Assembly: GCA_015655445.1 (NCBI GenBank)
Contig: JAATFA010000096.1
Location: forward strand, 1-41,809
Reading direction: 5' to 3'
Length of the DNA: 41,809 nucleotides
Source: Actinomycetales bacterium
Lineage (GTDB): Bacteria > Actinomycetota > Actinomycetes > Actinomycetales > Microbacteriaceae
Part shown: positions 16,378-24,733 of the stretch, one piece after another
Position numbering within the stretch: the first letter of the stretch is position 1
Layout of the letters: each line of letters opens with the position of its first letter
The notes under the pieces: generated by a model
What the model was told of the DNA's origin: nothing
What the model saw: only the letters and a program-made list of their open reading frames with translations
Database searches by the model: none
Program-made: the position numbers and the translations under genes

Positions 16378-17709
16378 TCACTCGCTCCGGACGCGCGAGG
16401 AGGGCGGGATGCTGACGACCGCGGCGCCCGATGCGAGCAGCGCCGCCGCCGCGGCGGCGAGGGCGAGGGCGCTCGCGCCGAGGGTCGTGAGCAGCACGCC
16501 GCCCGCCGCCGACGCGAGCAGGATGCCCGCGTACATGGCGCTGTTGTTCCAGGCGAGCAGCGATCCGCTCGCGCGGGGGCAGGCTGCGAGCAGACGGGAC
16601 TGCTGGGCGGAGAAGTACGGGTACCCGGCGAGCGCGACCGCTCCCAGAGCCCCCAGGAGCATGCCGCGCGGAGCGTGCACGGTCGATGCGACCGCGATCT
16701 CGGCTCCGGCGAGGGCGAGCAGCGCGACGACGCACACGATCCGGCCACCGCGGCGATCGGAGGCGATTCCGCCGACGAGGTTGCCGAGCAGCGCTCCCGC
16801 GCCGAAGCAGACGAGGGCGAGCGCGACCATGCCCGGCGCGAAGCCGGCGTCCCGCCCCACGATCGTGCCCAGATAGGTGTAGAGGCCGTAGACCGCCATC
16901 GCCCACAGCGTCGTCGGGGCCACCGCGCGCAGCCGCGGCACGACCGTCGACGCGAGGCGACGACCGGACGGCGCGGGACGCCTCGCCGCCGCCTCCTCCG
17001 GTCGGCCGGCTACCGGAGGGCGGACGCGGTCGCCGCTCCGCGTCCGCACGGCGGTGACGCACAGCACCGCCACGGCGGCGACCGTCAGGAGCGCGAACAC
17101 GCCGCGCCAGCCCACGGCCGCCCCGAGCAGCGATCCCGCCGGCGCGCCCGTGGCGAGCGCGAGCAGGAGACCGGACGTGACGACCGCGAGCCGTCGCGCG
17201 CGACGCTGCGCGGGAGCGCCCTCTCCGACGAGGGCGTACACCGACGGGGTGACGCCGGAGGCAGCCGCACCCGCGAGGGCCCGCGCGCCCACGAGTGCCG
17301 CGAGACCCGGGGCGAGGGCGGTCGCCAGGTTGGCGAGGGCGAACGCGGCGAGCGCCGCGACGAGCACGCGATGGCGACCGCGCCGATCGGCGAGCGCTCC
17401 GAGGCTCGGACCCGCGACGAGGTAGGCGAGCGCGAAGACCGCGACGGTCGCGCCGCCGACCGGCACGGGGACGTCCATCTCCCGCGCGATGTCGGGCAGG
17501 ACGGGCGACAGCACGAAGAGGTCGGTGCCGATCATGAACAGCGTCGCCCAGCCGAGCGGACGGGAGATCGCGGGCCTCGGCACGTTCGCGGCTCCGTCCA
17601 CCGCCTGCTCGTGACGCTCCGCGATCCGGCGACGGATGTCGAGCTCGCGCGCGAGCCGCTTCTCGCGATGACGCCGCATCTGTTCGGCGTAGAACGAGTC
17701 CAGGCTCAT
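16378..17709 (-). CDS. MFS transporter (12 TM) with a charged N-terminal extension
   Basis: A 443-aa transporter. The first ~50 residues are hydrophilic and rich in Arg/Glu (FYAEQMRRHREKRLARELDI), probably a cytoplasmic helix, followed by about twelve membrane segments. MFS landmarks include DLFVLSPVLPDIAREM in TM1 and GALADRRGRHRVL in loop 2-3, with the domain order of Bcr/sugar-efflux-type exporters. ATG 17709 overlaps the upstream gene's stop by ATGA and has GGAGG 5 nt ahead, so it is translationally coupled. Third gene of the aminotransferase-exporter-exporter operon. Substrate unknown. Confidence 0.88.
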   Translation of the reverse strand: MSLDSFYAEQMRRHREKRLARELDIRRRIAERHEQAVDGAANVPRPAISRPLGWATLFMIGTDLFVLSPVLPDIAREMDVPVPVGGATVAVFALAYLVAGPSLGALADRRGRHRVLVAALAAFALANLATALAPGLAALVGARALAGAAASGVTPSVYALVGEGAPAQRRARRLAVVTSGLLLALATGAPAGSLLGAAVGWRGVFALLTVAAVAVLCVTAVRTRSGDRVRPPVAGRPEEAAARRPAPSGRRLASTVVPRLRAVAPTTLWAMAVYGLYTYLGTIVGRDAGFAPGMVALALVCFGAGALLGNLVGGIASDRRGGRIVCVVALLALAGAEIAVASTVHAPRGMLLGALGAVALAGYPYFSAQQSRLLAACPRASGSLLAWNNSAMYAGILLASAAGGVLLTTLGASALALAAAAAALLASGAAVVSIPPSSRVRSE

Positions 17710-19121
17710 CGCGCCTCCGCGTGCTCCGTCCGAGACGAGCGCGGAAGGGAGCCCGAGGCGAGAAGCGCGAGAAGGGCGATCCCCGCCGAGGCGAGGAAGA
17801 CCGCGGAATACGCGAGCTCCGCGGGCACTCGGATGCCGGCCGGCGTCCCGCCCTCGAGGACGACGGCGGCGAGCTGGGCCCCGATCGCCGCGCCGACGAG
17901 GCGCATGACGGTGTTGACCCCGGAGGCCGCCCCGGTCTGGCCGACCGGGGCGGCCTCGACGACGACCGTGCCGAGCGACCCGAAGGAGAGGCCGTAGGCG
18001 ACGCCGAGGATCGCACCGGCGAGGCAGAACTCCCACGGCTGCCGGTAGGCGAACCCGAAGAGCGCGAGCGCGGAGGCGACGAGCGCCGCACCGGCCTGGA
18101 ACGCGGCCCGCGCCGAGGTCCGCCGCGAGAGCCGCGCGGAGAGGGGCGAGGAGAGGGCCATGAAGGCCGCGACGGGGATCATAAGCAGGCCGGTCTGAGC
18201 CGAGGTGTACCCGAAGCCGTATCCGGAGGTCGGGCTGGTCTGCGCGAACCGCGGGATGACGGTGATGGCCGCGAACATCGCCATCGCGATGAGGAGAGTC
18301 GCGAGGTTCGCCGTGAGGACGGCCAGACGGCGGAGCAGGCGAAGGTCGATGAGGGGCGCCGAGCTGCGGCCCTCGATGGCGCCGAACGCGAGCGCGAGCA
18401 CGGCGGCGAGCGCGAAGGCCGCGACGGTGAGCGGGGAGCCCCATCCCCACGCCTGCCCCTGGCTGACGGCGAGCAGCAGGCAGACGAGGAGGCCCGAGAG
18501 CGCGACGGCTCCGAGGAGGTCTGTGCGCGGCCGGTCGAGCACGCGAGCGTCGGCGGGCAGGAGCGGCACGCCCGCCGCGGCGGCGACGGCCACGAGCAGG
18601 CTCGGCCAGAAGAGCCACGCCGTGCCCCTTGCGTCGACGATCGGGCCCGCGACGACCATGCCGAGCGAGCCGCCGATGCCGAACATGGCGCTCAGGGCCC
18701 TCACGACGTGGCGCACGCGGGCCGCGGGGACCGCGCCCCGCGCGATGCCGAACGCGAGCGGGATCGCTCCGCCGGAGATGCCCTGCAGGATGCGCCCGGC
18801 GACGACGCCCGCGTAGGAGCCGCCACCGTCGGCGAGCGCTGCCACGACGCTGCCGACGGCGAGGCACGCGAGGCACGCGACGAGCATGCGTCGGTAGCCG
18901 TAGAGATCCCCCAGGCGCCCCACAAGCGGGGTGACGACGGCAGAGGTCAGCATGAAGGTCGTCAGGAGCCACGCGGCGCTCGTGCTCGGAACGTGCAGCC
19001 GCTCGCCGAGGGCCGGCAGGGCGGACACCACGATCGTCTGGGTCGCGGTGACGTCGAGGGCGATGACGAGAAGGACGACCTGCGCAGATCGCGGGCGTGG
19101 GTGCTGCGGTCGATCAGGCAT
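17706..19121 (-). CDS. DHA2-family MFS exporter (14 TM)
   Basis: A 471-aa exporter with ALDVTATQTIVVSALPALGERL in TM1, AWLLTTFMLTSAVVTPLVGRLGDLYGYRRM through TM2-3 and RILQGISGGAIPLAFG, the usual DHA2 signature sequence. It begins 8 bp before the end of the aminotransferase gene and ends overlapping the next transporter by 4 bp, so all three are one translational unit. Two exporters of different MFS families behind one aminotransferase suggest disposal or secretion of the amino acid or keto acid involved (inference). Confidence 0.9.
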   Translation of the reverse strand: MPDRPQHPRPRSAQVVLLVIALDVTATQTIVVSALPALGERLHVPSTSAAWLLTTFMLTSAVVTPLVGRLGDLYGYRRMLVACLACLAVGSVVAALADGGGSYAGVVAGRILQGISGGAIPLAFGIARGAVPAARVRHVVRALSAMFGIGGSLGMVVAGPIVDARGTAWLFWPSLLVAVAAAAGVPLLPADARVLDRPRTDLLGAVALSGLLVCLLLAVSQGQAWGWGSPLTVAAFALAAVLALAFGAIEGRSSAPLIDLRLLRRLAVLTANLATLLIAMAMFAAITVIPRFAQTSPTSGYGFGYTSAQTGLLMIPVAAFMALSSPLSARLSRRTSARAAFQAGAALVASALALFGFAYRQPWEFCLAGAILGVAYGLSFGSLGTVVVEAAPVGQTGAASGVNTVMRLVGAAIGAQLAAVVLEGGTPAGIRVPAELAYSAVFLASAGIALLALLASGSLPRSSRTEHAEAR

Positions 19122-20367
19122 GGGCGCTCACGACCTCGGCGAGCCGGCCGAGCCCCTCGCCGATCACCTCCGGCGCATGCGTCGTGAAGGACAGGCGCAG
19201 CGTCGCCCGGTCGGGGTCCGCGGCGAAGAACGGGGCCCCGGGGACGAAGGCGACTCCGCGCGCGAGCGCTTCCGGCAGGATCGCCGCGGCGTCGTGATCG
19301 GGCGGCAGGGTGACCCAGACGAACATCCCGCCCTCGGGTCGCGTCCACCGTGCGCCGTCGGGCAGCGTGCGGGGCAGAAGAGCGAGCATCGCATCGCGGC
19401 GCTCGCGGTACACCCGGCGCAGGCGAGCGAGGTGCGCGTCGACGTCGACGGCGTCCAGGTAGATCGCCGCCGCGGCCTGGTCGATGGTCGACGAGTGCAG
19501 GTCTGCGGCCTGCTTGGCGATCACAAGGGAGCGCAGGACCGGCTCGGGCGCGCGCACCCATCCGAGCCGCATGCCGGGCGCGCCGACCTTCGAGAACGAC
19601 CCGAGGTGCAGCACGCCTCCCTCGGCGCCGGGCAGTCCGGCCATGGGCGCCACTGCGTCACCGTCGTACCGCAGCTCGCCGTAGGGATCGTCCTCGATCA
19701 CCCACACGCCGTGCGCGGCCGCGGCGTCCACGACCGCCTGCCGGCGACCCGCGCTCATGGTGCGCCCGGTCGGATTGGCGAACGTCGGCACGAGGTAGAG
19801 CAGCGACGGATGGTGTTCGTGCGCTGCCGCATGGAAGGCGCCGGGGTCCATCCCCTCCTCATCGCTTGCGACCGCGACGACGTGCGCGCCGGCGAGCCGG
19901 AACCCCTGCAGCGCCGCGAGGTATGTGGGGCTCTCGACCGCCACGACGGCACCGGGATCGAGCAACGCGGCCGCGATGAGCGTCAACGCCTGCTGCGATC
20001 CGCTCGTGATCAGCACGTCGGAGGCCGACGTCGGCAGCCAGCGCGAGGTGAGCCGCTCCGCGACCTGCCGCCGCAGACTCGGGTCGCCCTCCGTCGCCGC
20101 ATACTGCAGGTTCCGCGCGGCCGCCGCGCCCGCGAGGGCCCGGCCGAACGCGTCGCGAAGCCCGGCGATGTCGAACAGCTCCGGGGCGGGCAGGCCGCCG
20201 GCGAAGGAGATCACCTCCGAGCGCTCGGCGAGGGCGAGCAGGTCGCGCACGGGCGAGCCGCCGACGCCGGCCAGCCGCTCGGCGACGGGCAGGGGCGCGC
20301 GCGATCGGCTCGCGACGGTCGCTCGCGTCTCCCCGCCGGGCTCGCGGGGCACCTGCGTCGTGTCCAT
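19114..20367 (-). CDS. PLP-dependent aminotransferase, class I/II (LysN/2-aminoadipate-type)
   Basis: A 417-aa fold-type I aminotransferase. VRDLLALAERSEVISFAGGLPAPELF is the start of the LysN/MocR-type catalytic domain, but with no GntR DNA-binding domain in front, so this is an enzyme rather than a MocR regulator. The substrate loop LVPTFANPTGRTMS (with the Asn that faces PLP), the Asp in WVIEDDPYGELRY, and the PLP-binding Lys in GSFSKVGAPGMRLGW are all present. ATG 20367 follows GAGGGAG at 3 nt. It leads an operon with two MFS exporters. Three 10-bp palindromes lie 31-66 nt upstream. Specificity among 2-aminoadipate, branched-chain or aromatic amino acids cannot be told. Confidence 0.9.
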   Translation of the reverse strand: MDTTQVPREPGGETRATVASRSRAPLPVAERLAGVGGSPVRDLLALAERSEVISFAGGLPAPELFDIAGLRDAFGRALAGAAAARNLQYAATEGDPSLRRQVAERLTSRWLPTSASDVLITSGSQQALTLIAAALLDPGAVVAVESPTYLAALQGFRLAGAHVVAVASDEEGMDPGAFHAAAHEHHPSLLYLVPTFANPTGRTMSAGRRQAVVDAAAAHGVWVIEDDPYGELRYDGDAVAPMAGLPGAEGGVLHLGSFSKVGAPGMRLGWVRAPEPVLRSLVIAKQAADLHSSTIDQAAAAIYLDAVDVDAHLARLRRVYRERRDAMLALLPRTLPDGARWTRPEGGMFVWVTLPPDHDAAAILPEALARGVAFVPGAPFFAADPDRATLRLSFTTHAPEVIGEGLGRLAEVVSAHA

Positions 20368-20397
20368 CGCTCCCTCGCCCCTTCATCCCGAGCTTTA

Positions 20398-20433
20398 TGG
20401 AATGCCAGTATGGCATGCCATAGTGGAATACCA
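20398..20433. promoter_or_regulatory. Three tandem 10-bp palindromes (TGGNATNCCA), 13-bp period
   Basis: TGGAATGCCA, TGGCATGCCA and TGGAATACCA stand in a row with 3-bp spacers (GTA, TAG), giving 36 bp with centres 13 bp apart. The middle copy is a perfect palindrome and the outer two have one mismatched pair. They lie in the promoter region of the aminotransferase-exporter operon. The TGG-n4-CCA form is typical of GntR-superfamily sites, but no GntR gene is in this window. Confidence 0.8.
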
Positions 20434-20531
20434 AAGAGGGACCAGGAGCGCTCTCGCGAGCGGGGCTCCCCGCCGCGCGACATCGCGGCGAGGCGGCGGC
20501 GATCAGCGTGAGGCGCTGGGCGCGATCGGAG

Positions 20532-20559
20532 CGATGCGCACGCACGAGCGTGCGCATCG
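20532..20559 (-). terminator. 12-bp perfect hairpin downstream of the small membrane protein gene
   Basis: CGATGCGCACGC-ACGA-GCGTGCGCATCG is a perfect 12-bp stem with a 4-nt loop, 24 bp past the stop codon of the 20583-20927 gene. No U tract follows; in this G+C range a stem of this strength is the expected terminator form. It also separates that gene from the aminotransferase promoter. Confidence 0.6.
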
Positions 20560-20582
20560 AGCGTGACGAGACGAGCCGCGGG

Positions 20583-20927
20583 TCAGTGCCGCAGCTGGTA
20601 CAGCAGCGCCTTCACGCCAAGCCCGAAGAAGAAGCCGGCGACGACGGAGAACATGAGAGTGAGCGCGTCGAAGGCGGTGTGCGTCGACACCCACGCGAAG
20701 ACGATGACGGCGACGATCGAGCCGATGAGGGGAAGCTTGCGGGGCAGGACGACCGTGAGGCCACCGACCACGAACGCGAGGACGAGGAAGGGCCACCCCT
20801 CCCGCAGAGCCGCGCCGAGGTGCTGCTGTTGCCAGAACGCGATGGCGAGGAACGCCGCGGGCGCCACGGTCAGCACCGGGATCGTCCTGAGCAGGTCCCG
20901 TCGACGCGATCGTGCCGTGCTGGTCAT
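20583..20927 (-). CDS. Small membrane protein, unknown function
   Basis: A 114-aa protein with an Arg-rich N-terminus (STARSRRRDLLRT) followed by four hydrophobic segments, including FLVLAFVVGGLTVVLP and LMFSVVAGFFFGLG. No family recognised. ATG 20927 has TATCCT exactly 6 nt upstream and no usable ribosome-binding site at proper spacing, so it is probably leaderless. It lies just downstream of the siderophore-interacting protein gene on the same strand but has its own promoter, so a link to iron uptake is uncertain. Confidence 0.65.
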   Translation of the reverse strand: MTSTARSRRRDLLRTIPVLTVAPAAFLAIAFWQQQHLGAALREGWPFLVLAFVVGGLTVVLPRKLPLIGSIVAVIVFAWVSTHTAFDALTLMFSVVAGFFFGLGVKALLYQLRH

Positions 20928-20958
20928 CCTACGAGGATACGGTCAACGAGGCGCGATG

Positions 20959-21789
20959 TCAGCGCGCGAGCGCGGCCTGGGGGGTGTGCTTCCAGTAGCC
21001 GGAGAAGGTGATGCGGGACTTCGGCACGCCCGCGCGATGCAGGGCGCGACGCCCCTCGGTCGCGAGAGCCGCCTCCCCCACGACATACGCGTAGCAGTCC
21101 GTGGGAACCTCGCGGAGCGCGCGCACGGCTGCGAGCGCCGCGACGCCCGGCACGGCGTGGTCGTCGTCGCGCACGATCCAGTCGACGCGCACGCCCTCCG
21201 GCGCCACGAGCTCGCACACGTCGTCCGTCGTCGGCACCTCGACGATCGCGATCCCGCGCGTCGCCGGATCGAGCCCGCGCAGGATGCCCCGAACGGCGGG
21301 CAGCCCGGTCTCGTCGCACGCGACCACGACCGCGCCGTCCGCGAGGGCGGGATCGAAGATGAGCCCCTGGTCGAGGATGGCCGCACGCGACCCGAGCTCG
21401 ACGGTCGTCGCCCAGCGGGCGACGGGCGCGGAGAGCTCCCCCTCCTCATCCCAGTGCAGCACGACGTCGACGTCGAGCTCGACCCCGGCGGACATCGTGC
21501 GGACCTCGGCGACCGTGTAGTTGGCGCAGTGCGGCCGGACGGCCTCGTCGAGGGCGAGATAGGGCTTCCACCACGATCGCCCCGTGACCCCCGGCAGCTC
21601 GAAGGGCGCGCCCGCCGCCCGCGGGATGAACAGCCGGAACCAGTGGTCGAATCCCGCGTATGCGAACCCGTCGAGGTCGTCGCCGGCGAGCGTGACGCGC
21701 TGGAAGGAGCGGCTGAGCCGGCGCGTGGCGACGACGCGTGCCGGGAAGATGCGGGGCTCGTCGGGCATCAGGCGCGGGTGCCGGGTCAT
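20959..21789 (-). CDS. Siderophore-interacting protein (ferric-siderophore reductase, ViuB/SIP family)
   Basis: A 276-aa flavin/NAD(P)H-dependent reductase that frees iron from imported ferric siderophores in the cytoplasm. An N-terminal FAD-binding barrel (RLSRSFQRVTLAGDDLDGF; NYTVAEVR, the usual RxYTxR variant) is followed by the SIP C-terminal domain (VVACDETGLPAVRGIL, YAYVVGEAA, SRITFSGYWKHT). The ORF track starts at 21807, inside the IdeR box; the ATG at 21789 has TAATAT 7 nt upstream (21802-21797) and is the better start. It diverges from the siderophore ABC transporter, and the shared IdeR box covers its -10. Confidence 0.92.
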   Translation of the reverse strand: MTRHPRLMPDEPRIFPARVVATRRLSRSFQRVTLAGDDLDGFAYAGFDHWFRLFIPRAAGAPFELPGVTGRSWWKPYLALDEAVRPHCANYTVAEVRTMSAGVELDVDVVLHWDEEGELSAPVARWATTVELGSRAAILDQGLIFDPALADGAVVVACDETGLPAVRGILRGLDPATRGIAIVEVPTTDDVCELVAPEGVRVDWIVRDDDHAVPGVAALAAVRALREVPTDCYAYVVGEAALATEGRRALHRAGVPKSRITFSGYWKHTPQAALAR

Positions 21790-21799
21790 AGGCTCCATA

Positions 21800-21818
21800 T
21801 TAGGCATGCCTAAGCTAA
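21800..21818. promoter_or_regulatory. IdeR/DtxR iron box in divergent promoter
   Basis: TTAGGCATGCCTAAGCTAA closely matches the 19-bp IdeR/DtxR consensus (TTAGGTTAGSCTAACCTAA). It overlaps the -10 of the siderophore-interacting protein gene (21802-21797, minus) and the -10 of the permease gene (21811-21816, plus), so one Fe(II)-loaded repressor pair could shut both. Confidence 0.88.
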
Positions 21819-21822
21819 CTAG

Positions 21823-22842
21823 GTGACCTCATCCCCACCCCTCCGTCGCACGCGCGGCACGGGATGGCTCGCGGCCGCGGCGGCCGCCGCGGGCGTCGTG
21901 CTCGTCGCCGTCGCGAGCCTCGCCCTCGGCAGCGACCACCTCGCGCTCGCGGCGGTGTTCGAGCGCCTGCTCCATCCGCGCGAGGACGTCGGCGCGATCG
22001 TGTGGGGATCCCGCGTGCCGCGCACGGTGCTCGGGGCCCTCGTGGGCGCGTGCCTGGGCATCGCCGGCGCGGTCATGCAGGGCCAGACGCGCAACCCGCT
22101 CGCGGACCCCGGCCTCTTCGGCGTCTCGGCGGGAGCGAGCCTCGCCGTCGTCGTCGGCGTCTACACGCTGCACACGACCTCGCCGACCCTCATCCTCGTG
22201 CTCGCGCTCGTCGGTGCGATCGGTGCGAGCATGCTCGTCTTCGCCGTCGCCGCCCTCGGGCGCGGCCTCGCGAGCCCCGTGCCCCTGGCCATCGCCGGCA
22301 CGGCGATCTCCGCGCTCTTCGCGGCCGTCACCTCCTTCCTCGTCCTGAGCGACCAGACGACCCTCGCCGCGTACCGCGTCTGGGTCGTCGGCTCGCTCTC
22401 GGGCCGCCGACTGGACGACCTCGGCGTCGTGCTCGCCTTCGTGGCCCTCGGCCTCGTGCTCGCGATCGCGAACATCCGCGCGCTCGACTCGCTCAGCCTC
22501 GGCATGGAGGTCGCTCGGGGCCTCGGCGAGAGCCTCCTGCGCGCCCGGCTCATCGGCCTCGGGACGATCACGCTGCTGACCGCGGCCTCCGTCGCCGTCA
22601 CCGGCCCGATCGGGTTCGTCGGGCTCACGGCGCCGCACATCGCACGCCGGATGGTCGGCGGTCGCCACGCGCGACTCGTGCCGATGTCCGCCGTCGTCGG
22701 GGCGGTCGTGCTGCTCGCGAGCGACGTCATCGGGCGGATGATCGGGGGGCGCGCCGAGGTCTCCGTCGGCGTCGTGCTCTCCGTCGTCGGCGGCATCGCG
22801 TTCGTCGCAATCGTGCGGCACGGGCGGATGGCGGCGCTGTGA
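21823..22842 (+). CDS. FecCD-family iron-siderophore ABC transporter permease
   Basis: A 339-aa permease with about ten membrane segments. RVPRTVLGALVGACLGIAGAVMQGQTRNPLADPGLFGVSAGASLAVV is the diagnostic FecCD N-terminal region, and VTGPIGFVGLTAPHIARRMVG holds the loop that contacts the ATPase. GTG 21823 has TAAGCT 6 nt upstream, so the operon mRNA is probably leaderless. First gene of a four-gene siderophore uptake operon; iron-repressed through the IdeR box. Confidence 0.94.
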   Translation: MTSSPPLRRTRGTGWLAAAAAAAGVVLVAVASLALGSDHLALAAVFERLLHPREDVGAIVWGSRVPRTVLGALVGACLGIAGAVMQGQTRNPLADPGLFGVSAGASLAVVVGVYTLHTTSPTLILVLALVGAIGASMLVFAVAALGRGLASPVPLAIAGTAISALFAAVTSFLVLSDQTTLAAYRVWVVGSLSGRRLDDLGVVLAFVALGLVLAIANIRALDSLSLGMEVARGLGESLLRARLIGLGTITLLTAASVAVTGPIGFVGLTAPHIARRMVGGRHARLVPMSAVVGAVVLLASDVIGRMIGGRAEVSVGVVLSVVGGIAFVAIVRHGRMAAL

Positions 22843-23894
22843 TCGCGCAGCTCGACGCGCGCACGGGATCGCGACGCCGCCGCGGCTCGCGCACGGCGAC
22901 CGTGACGATCGCGGCCGCGATCGCGATGCTCGCCGCCGTCGTGCTCGGCGTCGCGATCGGGTCGACCTGGCTGCCGCTCGGGGACGTCGTGCGCGCGCTG
23001 CTCGGGATCGCCGACCGCACCCAGGAGTTCATCTTGCTCACCTTCCGGCTCCCGCGCGTCGTGTGCGCGGTGCTCGTCGGGGCGTGCCTCGGGCTCGCCG
23101 GGGCGCTCACCCAGACCTTCTCGCGCAATCCGCTCGCGACCCCCGACATCCTCGGCGTGACCTCCGGCGCCGCCGTCGGCGCCGTCGCGACGATCGTCAT
23201 CGGCGGGGGCACCTACGCGGTCGGATCGAGCCTGCTCGGCTTCGGCATCCCAGCGGTCGCGACCGTCTTCGGCCTCGCCACGGCCGCGTTCGTGTACGGG
23301 CTGTCGTGGCGTGGCGGCGTCGACAGCTATCGCCTCATCCTCACCGGCATCGGCGTGACCGCGACGCTGACCGGCCTCACGAGCTACCTGCTCCTGCAGG
23401 CGCAGATCACGCAGGCCGCCGCCGCCGCGCACTGGCTCACGGGCAGCCTCTCCGGCGTCTCCTGGACGAGCGTGTGGCCCGTGCTGGTGGTGCTCGTCGT
23501 CGTCACGCCGATCGCCGCCGCGCAGTCCTCCGCGCTCGAGGTGAGCGGTCTCGGCGACGACCTCTCCGTGGGGCTCGGCGTCGCGCTGCACCGGCACCGT
23601 CTCATCGTGATCGCGTGCGCCGTCGTGCTCACCTCCGCCGCCGTCTCGGCGAGCGGGCCCGTCGACTTCGTCGCGTTCGTCACGCCACAGCTCGCCGCGC
23701 GCCTCGCGAGGCGCGGGCGGCCGCCGCTCGCCGCGTCCGCGCTGCTCGGCGCCTCCCTCGTCGTCGTCGCGGACCTCGTCGGGCGCGCGGCCCTCCCGTG
23801 GGAGGTGCCGGTGGGGATCGTGACCGCGATCGTCGGCGCGCCGTACCTCCTCTGGCTGATCTCACGGCACCGCTCGCAGGAGAGGACCTCATGA
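22839..23894 (+). CDS. FecCD-family iron-siderophore ABC transporter permease (second subunit)
   Basis: A 351-aa permease paired with the previous gene to form the membrane channel. It has FRLPRVVCAVLVGACLGLAGALTQTFSRNPLATPDILGVTSGAAVGA, the same family signature, and SGPVDFVAFVTPQLAARLAR at the ATPase-contact loop. GTG 22839 overlaps the previous stop by GTGA. Its own stop overlaps the ATPase start by ATGA, so the three are translationally coupled. Confidence 0.94.
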   Translation: MIAQLDARTGSRRRRGSRTATVTIAAAIAMLAAVVLGVAIGSTWLPLGDVVRALLGIADRTQEFILLTFRLPRVVCAVLVGACLGLAGALTQTFSRNPLATPDILGVTSGAAVGAVATIVIGGGTYAVGSSLLGFGIPAVATVFGLATAAFVYGLSWRGGVDSYRLILTGIGVTATLTGLTSYLLLQAQITQAAAAAHWLTGSLSGVSWTSVWPVLVVLVVVTPIAAAQSSALEVSGLGDDLSVGLGVALHRHRLIVIACAVVLTSAAVSASGPVDFVAFVTPQLAARLARRGRPPLAASALLGASLVVVADLVGRAALPWEVPVGIVTAIVGAPYLLWLISRHRSQERTS

Positions 23895-24700
23895 CGGACA
23901 CCCGCACCCCCGCGCTCGAGGCGCGCGACCTCACGCTCGCGTACGAGCACGCCGTCGTCTTCGAGCACCTCGATCTGACGATCGAGCGCGGCAGCGTGAC
24001 GACCTTCGTCGGCTCGAACGGCAGCGGCAAGTCGACGCTGCTCAAGGCGCTCGCCCGACTGCTCGCGCCGCGTGCGGGGTCGGTGCTGCTCGACGGCGAG
24101 CCCCTGCACGGCCAGTCGACGCGCGCGATCGCGCGCCGGCTCGCGATCCTGCCGCAGAAGCCGCTCACGCCCTCGGCGACGAGCGTGCGCGACCTCGTCT
24201 CGCGGGGACGGCATCCGCACCAGAGCCTGCTCCGGCCGTGGACGACGACGGATGCGGCCGCCGTCGAGGCCGCCCTCGCCGCGACCGGCATCGCCGAGCT
24301 CGCCGACCGCGACGCCGCCTCGCTCTCGGGCGGCCAGCTGCAGCGGGCCTGGATCGCGCTCGTGCTCGCGCAGGAGACCCCCGTCGTGCTCCTCGACGAG
24401 CCGACGACGTTCCTCGACCTCAGCCATCAGCTCGACGTGCTGCGGCTCGTGCGCTCGATGAACGCCGAGCGCGGCACGACGATCGTCATGGTGCTCCACG
24501 ACCTGAGCCTCGCGGCGCGGTTCTCCGACCGGCTCGTCGTCCTCGGCCAGGGACGCGTGCTCGCCGACGGGACGCCCTGGCACGTGCTCACCCCCGGGGT
24601 GCTGCGCGAGGCGTTCGCCCTCGACGCGATGGTCATCCCGGATCCCGCGACGGGGACGCCGCTCGTCGTGCCGCACGAGCCCGCCCTGCGCTCGATTTGA
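23891..24700 (+). CDS. Iron-siderophore ABC transporter ATP-binding protein (FepC-like)
   Basis: A 269-aa ATPase with Walker A GSNGSGKST, Q-loop ILPQKP, signature LSGGQLQRAWIAL, Walker B VVLLDEPTTFLD and the H-loop VLHDLSLAARFSDR. The DLTLAYEHAVVFEHLDLTI start and VRDLVSRGRHPHQ after the Q-loop are typical of the FepC/FhuC group that serves FecCD permeases. Overlaps the second permease by 4 bp; 33 bp later comes the binding protein with its own iron box. Confidence 0.95.
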   Translation: MTDTRTPALEARDLTLAYEHAVVFEHLDLTIERGSVTTFVGSNGSGKSTLLKALARLLAPRAGSVLLDGEPLHGQSTRAIARRLAILPQKPLTPSATSVRDLVSRGRHPHQSLLRPWTTTDAAAVEAALAATGIAELADRDAASLSGGQLQRAWIALVLAQETPVVLLDEPTTFLDLSHQLDVLRLVRSMNAERGTTIVMVLHDLSLAARFSDRLVVLGQGRVLADGTPWHVLTPGVLREAFALDAMVIPDPATGTPLVVPHEPALRSI

Positions 24701-24710
24701 CGGCGTCAGC

Positions 24711-24729
24711 TTAGGTAAGGCTACCCTTA
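24711..24729 (+). promoter_or_regulatory. IdeR/DtxR iron box before the binding-protein gene
   Basis: TTAGGTAAGGCTACCCTTA is a strong match to the IdeR/DtxR consensus. It contains the -10 TACCCT (24722-24727) of the downstream lipoprotein gene, giving that gene a separate iron-repressed promoter inside the operon. Confidence 0.9.
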
Positions 24730-24733
24730 GACC

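Noticed and set aside
19114-20367. MocR-type (GntR-aminotransferase fusion) regulator.
   Set aside because: The catalytic domain resembles that family, but no winged-helix domain is encoded at the N-terminus, so it is called as an enzyme.
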